This document shows, piece after piece, positions 12,748 to 22,221 of a stretch of 64,000 bases of DNA. Source of the stretch: Sphingomonas cannabina (lineage in GTDB: Bacteria > Pseudomonadota > Alphaproteobacteria > Sphingomonadales > Sphingomonadaceae). Location: assembly GCF_021391395.1 (NCBI RefSeq), contig NZ_CP090059.1:2961001-3025000 (forward strand), in the 5' to 3' direction. The first letter of the stretch is position 1. Every line of letters starts with the position of its first letter. Both the position numbers and the translations under genes were made by a program. The notes beneath the pieces were generated by a model. It did no database searches and was not told the DNA's origin. It was given only the letters and a program-made list of their open reading frames with translations.

Positions 12748-12991
12748 ACCGCTTCCCCTTCCCCTCGCCCGTTCGGGCGCTCGTCGATACACGGCGGAAC
12801 GGCCGACTTTTGCCGTCGACCTCGCCTCCCTGGAATCGCTCTAGCGGCGACCTTTTTCGCGATTATCCATCCACGATCCCGACCAATCGTGTCAATGGTC
12901 ATTTTTTATTATTAATTCGAAATTCGATAAATTGGTACGCCTCTTGCCCTTTTCGCTCCGGACGCTCATCCGGGCGGCAGGAGGATGTTTC
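12748..12991. promoter_or_regulatory. Divergent promoter region with GACCA-N10-TGGTC inverted repeat
   Basis: This AT-rich gap separates the glycoside operon (leftward) from the isovaleryl-CoA dehydrogenase gene (rightward). It holds an inverted repeat GACCAATCGTGTCAATGGTC at 12881-12900. A TTGACA-like -35 on the minus strand lies at 12890-12895, inside the repeat. A tandem AATTCGA pair lies just to the right, about 12917-12930. A strong AGGAGG at 12979-12984 serves the dehydrogenase ATG. An operator shared by both directions is an inference. No regulator gene is adjacent. Confidence 0.45.
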
Positions 12992-14146
12992 ATGGAAGCC
13001 ACGCTGGATTTCGGCCTCGGCGAGACCGCCGACATGATCCGGGACACCACCCGGCGATTCGCGCGGGAAAGGATCGAGCCGCTCGCCGCCCGCATCGATG
13101 CCGAGGACTGGTTTCCGCGTGACGAGCTATGGCCGGCGATGGGCGAGCTCGGCCTGCACGGCGTCACCGTCGAGGAGGAATGGGGCGGCCTCGGCCTCGG
13201 CTACCTCGAGCATGTCGTCGCCTGCGAGGAGGTGAGCCGCGCCTCCGCCTCGATCGGGCTCAGCTACGGCGCGCATTCCAACCTGTGCGTCAACCAGATC
13301 CGCCGTTGGGCCAACCCGGAGCAGAAGGCGAAATACCTGCCGAAGCTTGTGTCCGGCGAGCATGTCGGCAGCCTCGCCATGTCCGAGGCAGGCGCGGGCT
13401 CCGACGTCGTCTCGATGAAGCTGCGCGCGGAGAAGACCGAGCGCGGCTACGTCCTCAACGGCACCAAATTCTGGATCACCAACGCGCCCTATGCCGACAC
13501 GCTGGTGGTCTACGCCAAGACCGGGGAGGGCTCGCGCGGCATCACCACCTTCATCATCGAAAAGGACATGCCTGGCTTCTCGATCGGGCAGAAGATCGAA
13601 AAAATGGGTATGCGCGGCTCGCCCACCGCGGAGCTGGTATTCGACGACTGCGAGGTGCCGGACGAGAACGTCATGGGCCCGGTCAACGGCGGCGTCGGCG
13701 TGCTGATGAGCGGGCTCGATTATGAGCGTACCGTGCTCGCCGGCATCCAGCTCGGCATCATGCAGGCGAGCCTCGACGTGGTCCTGCCCTACATCCGCGA
13801 GCGCAAGCAGTTCGGCCAACCGATCGGCCATTTCCAGCTGATGCAGGCCAAGGTCGCCGACATGTACGTCGCGCTCAACTCGGCGCGCGCCTATGTCTAT
13901 GCGGTGGCGAAGAGCTGCGACGCCGGCCTCACCACCCGTTTCGACGCGGCCGGGGCGATCCTGCTCGCCAGCGAGAATGCGGTGCGCGTGTCGCTGGAGG
14001 CGATCCAGGCGCTGGGCGGCGCCGGCTACACCAAGGATTGGCCGGTCGAACGCTTCGCCCGCGATGCCAAGCTGCTCGACATCGGCGCAGGGACGAACGA
14101 GATCAGACGGATGCTGATCGGGCGCGAGCTGATCGGGGCGAACTGA
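12992..14146 (+). CDS. ivd: Isovaleryl-CoA dehydrogenase-type acyl-CoA dehydrogenase
   Basis: This 384-residue FAD enzyme oxidises short branched acyl-CoA to the 2,3-enoyl-CoA, passing electrons to ETF. Family motifs are [14 protein letters not shown] and [18 protein letters not shown] (FAD/substrate), [15 protein letters not shown], and the C-terminal [17 protein letters not shown]. The catalytic base is placed as in isovaleryl-CoA dehydrogenases, at Glu245 in [10 protein letters not shown], not in the C-terminal position used by straight-chain enzymes. ATG 12992 follows AGGAGG by seven bases. It is divergent from the operon that contains an acyl-CoA ligase, so the two may work in series on a released branched acid. 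A role in leucine breakdown is the ordinary alternative, although no methylcrotonyl-CoA carboxylase genes are present here. Confidence 0.92.
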   Translation: MEATLDFGLGETADMIRDTTRRFARERIEPLAARIDAEDWFPRDELWPAMGELGLHGVTVEEEWGGLGLGYLEHVVACEEVSRASASIGLSYGAHSNLCVNQIRRWANPEQKAKYLPKLVSGEHVGSLAMSEAGAGSDVVSMKLRAEKTERGYVLNGTKFWITNAPYADTLVVYAKTGEGSRGITTFIIEKDMPGFSIGQKIEKMGMRGSPTAELVFDDCEVPDENVMGPVNGGVGVLMSGLDYERTVLAGIQLGIMQASLDVVLPYIRERKQFGQPIGHFQLMQAKVADMYVALNSARAYVYAVAKSCDAGLTTRFDAAGAILLASENAVRVSLEAIQALGGAGYTKDWPVERFARDAKLLDIGAGTNEIRRMLIGRELIGAN

Positions 14147-14166
14147 GGCCGTCGTTCCGTATTTCT

Positions 14167-14371
14167 AGGGCGGGTCGACATTTGAGGAAATGGCCGACAT
14201 CTCCACCCCTCACCGTCACCCCGGACTTGTTCCGGGGTCCACTGAGCCTCGCGGGCTGCGCTCAAGCCTCCTGTCCAGTCCTTGCCTCCCGATGGACCCC
14301 GGAACAAGTCCGGGGTGACGGTTGGGAACCGGGCTACGGCAGACCTGCAACCTCAAATGTCGACAGGCCCT
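14167..14371. repeat. Nested palindromic element with a REP-like hairpin pair
   Basis: An outer imperfect inverted repeat (14167-14187 and 14351-14371, core GTCGACATTTGAGG) encloses a hairpin pair at 14213-14321. Each inner hairpin is of the type ACCCCGGACTTGTTCCGGGGT. The pair is itself an inverted repeat ending in GTCACCCCGG and CCGGGGTGAC. The same inner element recurs at 41237, 55275 and 63583. The right outer arm overlaps the stop codon of the serine hydrolase gene at 14370. Confidence 0.88.
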
Positions 14372-15761
14372 ATGACTGCGGACTGACCAGGAACTGCTCG
14401 AAACGGCCGTTGTCGCCCGGTTCCGCGAAGGTCGAGAGCCTGAGCACTCGGTCGGGATAAGTGATGCGGTAGCTGCGGATCACATAGCCGCCGCGCAGCT
14501 GGGGGCCGCCCGCCGGCGCGAAACCGGTGGGCTCGCCAAGCGCGCCGAGGCTCGCCTTGTAGTCCGCCTGGGCGGTCGTATCGAAATAATGGTTGGCGTC
14601 CTCGGTCAGCAGCTTGCGGTCGAGTGAGCCGGCGCGGAGCTGGTCGAATACCTGCCGCGCCTTGGCCGCCGCCGCGGCTTCGAGTCCCGGCAGCGGCGGC
14701 GCCGCCATCACCGTTCGGACGATGCCGCGCGCGATCGTGCCGGTCGCGTTGCCGAACCAGCTGTTGGTGAGCACCACCACCGCGGCTTTGTCGTCGGGGA
14801 ACACCATGTTTTCGGACAGGAAACCCACCGCCTCGCCCGAATGCTCGATCATCTTGCGCCCATCGGGCGTGCCGACGAACACGCCGAGGCCGTAGCTGGT
14901 GTCCTTGCCGTCCTTCAGCTTGGTCGTGGTCTCCTGCGCCTGCCAATCGTCGGCAGGGACGAGCGCGCGGTTGATCCGGGCGATGTCCCATTTGGCGAGG
15001 TCGGTCGCGGTCATCGACAGCTCGCCCGCCGCATAGAGCCAGCCGGGCGCCGCCGGCGTCTCGACGCGGACGGGGCCGAGCGCGAAACGCTTGTAGCCCT
15101 GCGGATATTTCGGCCCGATCGCCTTGTCCTGGTCGAGCACGCTGGTCATGCCGAGCGGCTTGAAGATGCGCGCGCGCAGGAAATCGAGCAGCGGCCGGCC
15201 CGACACCTTCTCGACGATCATGCCGGCGACGACATAGCCGGTGTTGGAATATTGCCATTGCGTGCCCGGTTCGAAGTCGAGCGGCTGCTTGGCCCAGCGG
15301 TCGACGATGCCCTGCGGCGTGGTGGGCTTGGCCATGTTGGCGGGGCTGTAGTCGTGCGGCCAATAGTCGCGGATGCCCGAGGTATGATCGAGCAGCTGGC
15401 GCAGCGTGATACGGTCAGCGCCCGTGATTTCAGGGAGATATTTGGCGACCTTGTCGTCGAGGCTGAGCTTGCCTTCATCCTCCAGCAGCAGCACCGCCAT
15501 CGCGGTGAACTGCTTGGAGATCGACGCGATCTGGTACGGCAGGTCCGGCGTCGCCTGCGGGATCGTCTCGGCCGCCTTGCCGTAAGCCTTGGCATAGACG
15601 ATCCGCCCGCCGCGCACGATCGCGATCGAGGCCGAGGGCGTGCCGGTGCCGGCGAGTGCCTCAGTGACGATCTTGTCGACCTGGCTGCTCTCGGCGGGGG
15701 TGAGCTCCTGCGCGGCGGCGGGAGCGGCGATCAGGGCGGTGGCGAGAAGGATGATGCGCAT
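14370..15761 (-). CDS. Serine beta-lactamase-like hydrolase (class C/PBP4-like fold), secreted
   Basis: The 463-residue protein has a Sec signal (LLATALIAAPAAAQ) and a PF00144 domain. The catalytic SxxK is SISK in PYQIASISKQFTAMAVLLLEDEG, the second motif is YSN in WQYSNTGYVVAGMI, and the third element is HSG in MIEHSGEAVGF. A C-terminal extension of about 100 residues forms a separate beta-rich part. Such proteins act as esterases, D-aminopeptidases or amidases, and true beta-lactamase activity is not implied. The start ATG 15759-15761 gives a clean signal peptide. A longer start at an upstream ATG is possible. It is convergent with the acyl-CoA dehydrogenase gene and separated by the nested repeat. 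Confidence 0.88.
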   Translation of the reverse strand: MRIILLATALIAAPAAAQELTPAESSQVDKIVTEALAGTGTPSASIAIVRGGRIVYAKAYGKAAETIPQATPDLPYQIASISKQFTAMAVLLLEDEGKLSLDDKVAKYLPEITGADRITLRQLLDHTSGIRDYWPHDYSPANMAKPTTPQGIVDRWAKQPLDFEPGTQWQYSNTGYVVAGMIVEKVSGRPLLDFLRARIFKPLGMTSVLDQDKAIGPKYPQGYKRFALGPVRVETPAAPGWLYAAGELSMTATDLAKWDIARINRALVPADDWQAQETTTKLKDGKDTSYGLGVFVGTPDGRKMIEHSGEAVGFLSENMVFPDDKAAVVVLTNSWFGNATGTIARGIVRTVMAAPPLPGLEAAAAAKARQVFDQLRAGSLDRKLLTEDANHYFDTTAQADYKASLGALGEPTGFAPAGGPQLRGGYVIRSYRITYPDRVLRLSTFAEPGDNGRFEQFLVSPQS

Positions 15762-15916
15762 GACCGCACCAAAGCAGGTGCGGCGGACGGGTGCAATCAC
15801 TCGGTGGAACGACTGCATGGCTAACGTGTTTGGCACGATGGAGCGAGCCTGACGACAGGTAAGGGGCCTGCCGGATTCCTTCGCCCCGATCGGAACAACC
15901 GTAGGGGAGCACCTCC

Positions 15917-18295
15917 ATGCCACATCGCCGCAGCTGGGCCGCGATCGTCGTCGGCCTGATCGTCGCCCTGATCGGGCTGGTGCTGGCGGTCGGCGGGGCC
16001 TGGCTCGCCGCGATCGGCGGCTCGCCCTATTATGTGATCACCGGCATCGCGATGATCGTCTCTGGCGTGCTGATGATCCGCGGGCGGATGAGCGGCGCGT
16101 GGCTCTATGTGGCGATCGTCGTCGCGACGATCCTGTGGGCGTTCTGGGAGGTGAGCTACAACGCCTGGGCGCTGGTGCCGCGGATCGTGGCGCCGATCGT
16201 GCTGCTGGTGGCGGTCATCCTCATCATGCCGACGCTGACCGCGCGGCCGCGCAGATGGGCGATCGCGCTGGGTTCGATCGCCGCCGTGGTGGTGGCGACG
16301 GGTGTGCTGTTCACCGTGGCCGGACGCGACCGCAACATCGCACTGCCGCTGCCGGCTCCCGGCGCAGCGATGAGCGATCCCTCCGGCCAGGCGACCGGCG
16401 CCGACTGGCCCGCCTATGGCGGCACCTACGCCGCTCGCCGCTATTCGCCGCTGACGCAGATCAACGCGAGCAACGTCGGTCGACTCGAGAAGGTGTGGGA
16501 GACGCATACCGGCGGCACCCCGACCGATCCCGCCTATGCCAAGCTCTACGGAACCGAGAACACGCCGATCAAGGTCGGCAACCTGCTCTACACCTGCACC
16601 GCCAAGAACGTGATCGTCGCGCTCGATCCGGCGACCGGCAAGCAGGCGTGGCGCTATGACCCGCGGGTGCCGGACGAGTGGATTCCCTACACCACCGCCT
16701 GCCGCGGCGTCGACTATTACGCCGTGCCGGGCGCGGCGCCGGGCAGCGAGTGCGCCGCGCGGATCATCATGGGCACGCTCGATTCGCGGCTGATCGCGGT
16801 CGACGCGCTGACCGGCCGGCCGTGCAGCGGCTTCGGCACCAACGGCCAGACCGACACCAAGATCGGCATGGGCGACGTCTATCCCGGCCTCGCCTCGATC
16901 AACTCGGCGCCGACGATCGTACGGGGCGTGGTGGTGGTCGGGCACCAGATCCTCGACGGCCAGACCCGGCTCGCGCCCTCAGGCGTGATCCAGGGCTTCG
17001 ACGCGGTCACCGGCAGGCTGCGCTGGGCGTGGGACATGATGCATCCCGAATGGACCGGCTATCCGCCCGCCGGCCAGACCTGGGCGCGCGGCACGCCCAA
17101 TATGTGGACCAGCACCAGCGGCGACGAGCAGCTCGGCCTCGTCTACCTGCCGATGGGCAATGCCGCGGTCGATTACTGGTCGAGCAAGCGCACGCCGCAG
17201 GAGAATGCCTATGCGACCTCGCTGGTCGCGCTCGACGTCACCACCGGCAAGCCGCGCTGGCGCTTCCAGGCGGTCAAGCACGACGTGTGGGACTATGACT
17301 TCGGCAGCCAGGCGACGCTGATCGATTACAAGGGCACGCCGGCGATCGTGGTGCCGTCCAAGCAGGGCGATCTCTACATCCTCGACCGTGCCACCGGCCG
17401 CTCGCTGGCGCCGCTCGCCGAAATGACGGTGCCACAGGGCGGGGTCGAGCCCGAGCAGCGGGCGAAGACGCAACTCTTCTCGAAATGGCATACGCTGCGC
17501 AAGGAGCCGCTAACCGAGCGCGACATGTGGGGCATGTCGCCGATCGACCAGATGGTCTGCCGCATCCAGTATCGCCGGGCGGATTACCGCGGCTTCTTCA
17601 CCCCGCCGCGCGCCGACAGATACACGGTGGAATATCCGGGCTACAACGGCGGCAGCGACTGGGGCGGCGTATCGATCGATCCGACGCGTGGCGTCATCGT
17701 CGCCAACTACAACGACATGCCCAACTACGTCCGGCTGGTGCCGCGTGCCGAGGCGGACAAACTCGGCATCGTGCCCCGCTATGCGATGAAGTCGAAGGCA
17801 CAGCTCGCCAACGCGCACTCGATCGATCCGCAGTGGGATTCGCCCTATGCGGTCAAGGTCAACGCCGGCTGGCGGGTCAAGTTCACCGGCCTGCTCTGCA
17901 AGCAGCCGCCCTATGGCGGGATCCGCGCGATCGATATCGCCACCGGCAGAATCCTGTGGGACCGGCCGTTCGGCACCGCGCGCAAGAACGGGCCATTCGG
18001 CATCGCCAGCGGGATGCCCTTCCACATCGGCACGCCCAACAATGGCGGATCGGTGGTGACCGCGGGCGGACTGGTGTTCATCGCCGCGGCGACCGACGAC
18101 CTCATCCGCGCGATTGACATCGCCACCGGCAAGACGCTGTGGAGCGCGCCGCTTCCCGCCGGTGGGCAGGCGACGCCCGCCGTGTACGAGCAGAACGGGC
18201 GCGAGTATCTGGTGATCTTCGCCGGCGGCCACCATTTCATGGAGACCAAGCCCGGCGACAGCGTGATCGCCTATGCGCTGCCGCAGACGCGCTAG
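15917..18295 (+). CDS. Membrane-bound PQQ-dependent dehydrogenase (glucose/quinate type)
   Basis: The 792-residue quinoprotein has five predicted membrane helices in its first 145 residues, followed by a periplasmic eight-bladed propeller, as in membrane glucose, quinate and related dehydrogenases that reduce ubiquinone. The propeller begins DWPAYGGTYAARRYSPLTQIN. It contains the active-site HDVWDYDFGSQ (the Asp that assists PQQ catalysis) and repeated tryptophan-docking blades such as LDVTTGKPRWRFQ. ATG 15917 follows GGGGAG. Substrate cannot be assigned from sequence. Glucose is the default, but quinate would fit a neighbouring tannase/chlorogenate-type esterase. No pqq biosynthesis gene lies in the window. 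Confidence 0.9.
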   Translation: MPHRRSWAAIVVGLIVALIGLVLAVGGAWLAAIGGSPYYVITGIAMIVSGVLMIRGRMSGAWLYVAIVVATILWAFWEVSYNAWALVPRIVAPIVLLVAVILIMPTLTARPRRWAIALGSIAAVVVATGVLFTVAGRDRNIALPLPAPGAAMSDPSGQATGADWPAYGGTYAARRYSPLTQINASNVGRLEKVWETHTGGTPTDPAYAKLYGTENTPIKVGNLLYTCTAKNVIVALDPATGKQAWRYDPRVPDEWIPYTTACRGVDYYAVPGAAPGSECAARIIMGTLDSRLIAVDALTGRPCSGFGTNGQTDTKIGMGDVYPGLASINSAPTIVRGVVVVGHQILDGQTRLAPSGVIQGFDAVTGRLRWAWDMMHPEWTGYPPAGQTWARGTPNMWTSTSGDEQLGLVYLPMGNAAVDYWSSKRTPQENAYATSLVALDVTTGKPRWRFQAVKHDVWDYDFGSQATLIDYKGTPAIVVPSKQGDLYILDRATGRSLAPLAEMTVPQGGVEPEQRAKTQLFSKWHTLRKEPLTERDMWGMSPIDQMVCRIQYRRADYRGFFTPPRADRYTVEYPGYNGGSDWGGVSIDPTRGVIVANYNDMPNYVRLVPRAEADKLGIVPRYAMKSKAQLANAHSIDPQWDSPYAVKVNAGWRVKFTGLLCKQPPYGGIRAIDIATGRILWDRPFGTARKNGPFGIASGMPFHIGTPNNGGSVVTAGGLVFIAAATDDLIRAIDIATGKTLWSAPLPAGGQATPAVYEQNGREYLVIFAGGHHFMETKPGDSVIAYALPQTR

Positions 18296-18302
18296 GGAAC
18301 GG

Positions 18303-18437
18303 CTATTTGAGCAAGTTGGTCGAGGCTGGCGTCGGCAGCGATTGCAACGCGTGCTGGGTTCTGGCCGCACGATAGGCCTGCAGCCGGTTCATGCCGGTCT
18401 CGCGCATGATGCGCTCGATGTCGTGCCTGGAGATCAT
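18303..18437 (-). CDS. Conserved-looking 44-residue micro-protein
   Basis: A short open frame begins at ATG 18435-18437, has an in-frame stop three codons upstream and ends at TAG 18303-18305. The product starts MISRHDIERIMRETGMNRL and continues QAYRAARTQHALQSL. The segment MRETGMNRLQAYR resembles a short family of alphaproteobacterial proteins that I recall as uncharacterised. The composition suggests a small helical, basic protein. It lies in the gap between the PQQ dehydrogenase and the PepSY gene, convergent to the former. Its ribosome-binding site is weak (GAGAG close to the start). I consider it probably real, with unknown function. Confidence 0.55.
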   Translation of the reverse strand: MISRHDIERIMRETGMNRLQAYRAARTQHALQSLPTPASTNLLK

Positions 18438-18548
18438 CCGCTCTCATTCCCCGTAACCGCGCTGAGAACGGACACGGACGGCGCGGGTGCCGCGCACGGT
18501 CTGCGCTCGCCGCGCTGACGGAACGGTCCGTCGATATCCGGCATCCCG

Positions 18549-19934
18549 TCACCCAGGCTCGGGCATCGGCCGCGATGGCGCCGCCAGCATCCCCGCCGCC
18601 CAGTCGAGCGCGAATACGGCCACGAGCGAGGCGCCGAACAACGGCAGCAGCACGCCCGCGACCAGCAGCATCGCCAGCGCGCCGCGCAACCGCGCCTCCG
18701 GCACTTTCGGCGGCGCGCCGAGCCGTCCTGCCGGGCGCCGTTTCCACCACATGACGACGCCGCTGACGACGAGCAGCACGATGCCGATGCATGGGACCAG
18801 CATCACGATCTGGTTCGCCCTGCCGAAGTAATTGCCCATGTGGAGCTGGACGCCGAGCTCGATCGCCTTCGCGCCCCAACCATAGTCCGCATAGGCGATC
18901 TCCCGGATCAGCCGCCCCGAATAGCGGTCGAAGTAGAGCGTGCGCTGGCCCTGCGGCCGGTCGGGATAGCTATAGGCGGTGAACACGCCGGTCGGCCCCG
19001 CCGGCAGGAACAGGCGATAGCCGCCATGCAGGCCATGGCCGGCAACCGCCGCGACGACCCTGTCGGTCAGATCGGGGCCATGGCTCTCCGCCATCGCCGG
19101 CATGGCGTCGTGACCGGGATGGCCGGCATGGGGATCGGAGGCCGGCATCGGCGCGCCTTCGAGCGTCCATGGCGCCTCGCCCAGCACGGCCTTCATCGGA
19201 ATACTCTTCGGCGGATCATAGTTGCGGTTGGAGGCGGGATAGCCGATTCCGACGGCGCTGAAGGCCCGCTTCAGCACATCGCCCTGGACCCCTGCCCACG
19301 GCAGCCCGGTGAGGATCAGGAACAGGATCAGCGCGACGGTCCAGACGCCGGTGACGGCGTGGAGATCGCGCCAGAACAGCCGGCCCTTCGCCCACAGCCG
19401 CGGAAACAGGATGCCGCCCAGCCCCTTTCGCCCGCGCGGCCACCAGAGATAGAGGCCGGTCGCGATCAGCACGAGCCCCCAGCACGCCGCCAGCTCGACG
19501 ATGCGGTCGCCGATCGTGCCGATGGCGAGCGACCCGTGGATCGTGTCGGCGAGGCCGACCAGCGTCCGCTCGTACACGAAGGAGCCGAGCACCCTCCCCG
19601 TCCCCGGATCGACCGAGACGCGCACCGGATCGCCGGAGGTCGGCGTCACGAAGACGACGGCGGCGCGATCGTTGGTGGCGGGCAGATCGATCCGCGTCGC
19701 CGCACCGGGATGGGCGGCCAGCGCCGCACCGATCATCCGCGACACCGGAACGCTGGTCGCATGAGCGGCGACGAAGCGCTGCTCCGGATAGATCGCGTCG
19801 TTGATCTCGTCGTTGAACAGATAGATCGTGCCCGTCACCGCCAGGACGAGCAGGAACGGCGCGACGATCAGGCCGGCATAGAAATGCCACCGCCAGATCG
19901 CACGGTAGAGCCTGGATACTGCGAGCGTAGCCAT
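18549..19934 (-). CDS. PepSY-domain membrane protein (PiuB-like)
   Basis: This 461-residue inner-membrane protein begins RLYRAIWRWHFYAGLIVAPFLLVLAVTGTIYLF, the hallmark of PepSY-associated iron-regulated membrane proteins. It has about four transmembrane helices, a PepSY-type region after the first, and a second paired segment LFWRDLHAVTGVWTVALILFLILTG. A His/Met-rich loop (ASDPHAGHPGHDAMPAMAESHG) around residues 265-290 could bind metal. ATG 19932-19934 follows GAGGAG. The gene starts 12 bp after the TonB receptor stop and is probably cotranscribed. Proteins of this type are linked to reductive metal release from siderophores or to copper uptake, but the biochemical role is not settled. Confidence 0.9.
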   Translation of the reverse strand: MATLAVSRLYRAIWRWHFYAGLIVAPFLLVLAVTGTIYLFNDEINDAIYPEQRFVAAHATSVPVSRMIGAALAAHPGAATRIDLPATNDRAAVVFVTPTSGDPVRVSVDPGTGRVLGSFVYERTLVGLADTIHGSLAIGTIGDRIVELAACWGLVLIATGLYLWWPRGRKGLGGILFPRLWAKGRLFWRDLHAVTGVWTVALILFLILTGLPWAGVQGDVLKRAFSAVGIGYPASNRNYDPPKSIPMKAVLGEAPWTLEGAPMPASDPHAGHPGHDAMPAMAESHGPDLTDRVVAAVAGHGLHGGYRLFLPAGPTGVFTAYSYPDRPQGQRTLYFDRYSGRLIREIAYADYGWGAKAIELGVQLHMGNYFGRANQIVMLVPCIGIVLLVVSGVVMWWKRRPAGRLGAPPKVPEARLRGALAMLLVAGVLLPLFGASLVAVFALDWAAGMLAAPSRPMPEPG

Positions 19935-19946
19935 ATCCGCCGCTCC

Positions 19947-22154
19947 TCAGAAATGCGTGGACAGGGCAACTTCGACGCTGCGCGGGGCGCCGATGTAGAT
20001 GTTGGTCGCCGGATAGCCCGAATATTCGCCGTAGAAGGCGTCGGTCAGGTTCCGCCCGCGCAGCGTGAGCGTCGCCTGATCGGCCAGCCGCCAGGCGATC
20101 GAGGCGTCCACCACCGTATGACCGCGCACGAAGATGCTGTTTGCCGTGTCGGTGTAGAAGCCCGAAGCATGGCGCACGAACGCCCCCAGCGTTACCGGCA
20201 GCGTCTTCAGCGAATAGAGCACCGAGCCGTTGACGGTGGTCGACGGCACGTTGATCGGCCGGTTGCCCGACCGGTCGATGCCGCCGGCCTCGATCAGCTC
20301 GTCATATTGCGCGTCGGTGTAGGAGACGCCGCCCGACAGCGCGAGCCGTTCGGTGACGGCGGCGTCGAGGCTGAGCTCCACACCCTGCGACGATTGCTCA
20401 CCGCCCTGGACGACCTGTGCGGGATTGGTCGGATCGCGCGTGAGGATATTCTCCTGCTCGATCCGATAGGCGGCGCCGGTCAGCGTCAGGCGCTTGCCGA
20501 AAGCCGACGCCTTGAAACCCGCCTCGACCGACCGCCCCTTCGTTAGCCGATAGCTCGTGTTGGCGATCGACAGCGTGAGCGTCGAGCCGACCGGGGTCAC
20601 CGCCGTCGTATATTGGGCATAGAGCGTCAGCCCCGGCGCGACGTCATAGGTGGTGCCGATCCGCCACGAGAAGGGATCGTAGGTCGGATTCGCCCGACTC
20701 ACCCTCCCGCCCGCGTTGAGATCGGTGCTGATGCGGGTGAGGTCGATATGATCGTAGCGCGCGCCGGCGACGATCAGCCAGGCCGGCGTGACGTTGAAGG
20801 CATCCTCCGCGAAGACCGAAGCCGTCTTGAGGCGGGAGTCGAACACGACGTTGGTCACGGTGTAGATGTTGCCGGTGGGGAAAATGCCCACCGCCGGACT
20901 CCAGGGATCGACCGGCGCGACAGGATCGCCCGGGCGGGTGAACACCGGGCTCTGCTGGCGCGGATCGATGAAGTCGGTCTCGTTATATTCGGCGCCCAGC
21001 GTGAAGCGGTTGCGGTGCCCGGCGATCGTGCCGTCGTTGGCCACCGCCAGCCGCTCGTTCCAGAATTTGTGGTCGTGATAGATGCGCTGGACCGAACGGG
21101 CGAAGCTGCCGTTCGGGAAAGCGGCGCTCGGCGCGGTGAAATTCTGGTCCCCGCTCAGCACGAAATCGCGCTTGGCCGTGTACCAGGTGAAGTCGTTGGC
21201 GATCGACCAGCCGCCCCCCGCCGCATAGTCGATCCGCGAGCGCAGGGTGGTCTCGTCCGCGCCCGAATAGGCTCCGCGCGGGTTGTAGTTCCGGTGCCGG
21301 AGCGCCTTGTCGATGACGAGGCCGGACGCGCTGCGCAGCGCGTCGCTCGGATCGCGCGCGACCGCCGCCGACACCAGCGGCACGCCCTGGTAGCTGCTGT
21401 CGTAGCGGTCGTCGTAATGCTCGACCGCGAACAGCATCGACAGATTCGCCGAGGGTCTCAGCAGGATGCTGCCCGTCAGCCCCGCCGACCGCGTGTTGTT
21501 GTCCTCGACGTCGTAGAGGCTGTCGGAGCGCATGTAGCTGGCATCTGCCCGGATCGCCGCGCTGTCGGAGAGCTGCAGGTTGACGCCCCCGGCCGCCGTC
21601 ATCGTATCGAAGCTGCCGAAACTCAGCAGCCCGTCGAGATGGTCGCCGTCGAAGGTCGGCTTGCGCGTCACCTTGTTGATGACGCCGGCCAGCGCGCCCT
21701 CGCCGTAAAGGACCGAGGCCGGCCCCTTGATCACCTCGATCCGGTCGAAATGCCAGCTGTTGGTGTCGCGCGTGACCATGGTCGAGGTCGACACCCGCAC
21801 GCCGTCCTGGAGGATCGACACCGCGCCGCCCGAAAAGCCGCGCAACGACACCACCGCCGGATTGCCCGGGACGTTGCCGGAAATGGCGCCGACGACGCTG
21901 TTGAACGCCTCGCGCGACGTCCTGAGGCCCTGCACCTGCAGGTCGGCCTGGGTGATGGTCTGCACCGTCGCCGGCGTCTCGCGGGCCGACAGGCCGAGGC
22001 GGCTCGCGGTGCCATTCTGCGTATCGAGGTCGAGCCGCTCGCGCTGGCCGGTGACGACGATCGTGTCTCTTTGCTCCTCGTCCTCGGCGAAGGCGGGGGA
22101 GCAGGTCGTGAGGACGGCGACGATCGCGCCGGCCGAAAGCATGGATCTGGACAT
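19947..22154 (-). CDS. TonB-dependent siderophore/metal receptor
   Basis: The 735-residue outer-membrane receptor has a signal peptide ending in SPAFA, a TonB box DTIVVTGQ, a plug with LSARETPATVQTITQADLQ, VVSLRGFSGGAVSILQDGVRV and IEVIKGPASVLYGEGALAGVINKVTRKP, and a barrel ending in EVALSTHF. The plug pattern is that of the siderophore receptor subfamily. It is followed by a PepSY protein and preceded by a DUF2946 protein, a gene order that in other proteobacteria accompanies copper or iron uptake. ATG 22152-22154 has AGGGA upstream. No clear Fur-type site is seen in the 115-bp gap upstream, only a GC hairpin. Confidence 0.93.
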   Translation of the reverse strand: MSRSMLSAGAIVAVLTTCSPAFAEDEEQRDTIVVTGQRERLDLDTQNGTASRLGLSARETPATVQTITQADLQVQGLRTSREAFNSVVGAISGNVPGNPAVVSLRGFSGGAVSILQDGVRVSTSTMVTRDTNSWHFDRIEVIKGPASVLYGEGALAGVINKVTRKPTFDGDHLDGLLSFGSFDTMTAAGGVNLQLSDSAAIRADASYMRSDSLYDVEDNNTRSAGLTGSILLRPSANLSMLFAVEHYDDRYDSSYQGVPLVSAAVARDPSDALRSASGLVIDKALRHRNYNPRGAYSGADETTLRSRIDYAAGGGWSIANDFTWYTAKRDFVLSGDQNFTAPSAAFPNGSFARSVQRIYHDHKFWNERLAVANDGTIAGHRNRFTLGAEYNETDFIDPRQQSPVFTRPGDPVAPVDPWSPAVGIFPTGNIYTVTNVVFDSRLKTASVFAEDAFNVTPAWLIVAGARYDHIDLTRISTDLNAGGRVSRANPTYDPFSWRIGTTYDVAPGLTLYAQYTTAVTPVGSTLTLSIANTSYRLTKGRSVEAGFKASAFGKRLTLTGAAYRIEQENILTRDPTNPAQVVQGGEQSSQGVELSLDAAVTERLALSGGVSYTDAQYDELIEAGGIDRSGNRPINVPSTTVNGSVLYSLKTLPVTLGAFVRHASGFYTDTANSIFVRGHTVVDASIAWRLADQATLTLRGRNLTDAFYGEYSGYPATNIYIGAPRSVEVALSTHF

Positions 22155-22221
22155 CGAAAAATCCCTGTTCCGCGCGGCTTTCGCTCGGCGAGCCGCGACG
22201 ACTATTGCGATGATCGCGGCT

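Noticed and set aside
14370..15761. Calling the serine hydrolase an antibiotic-resistance beta-lactamase
   Set aside because: The PF00144 fold includes many esterases and peptidases, and nothing in the context points to resistance.
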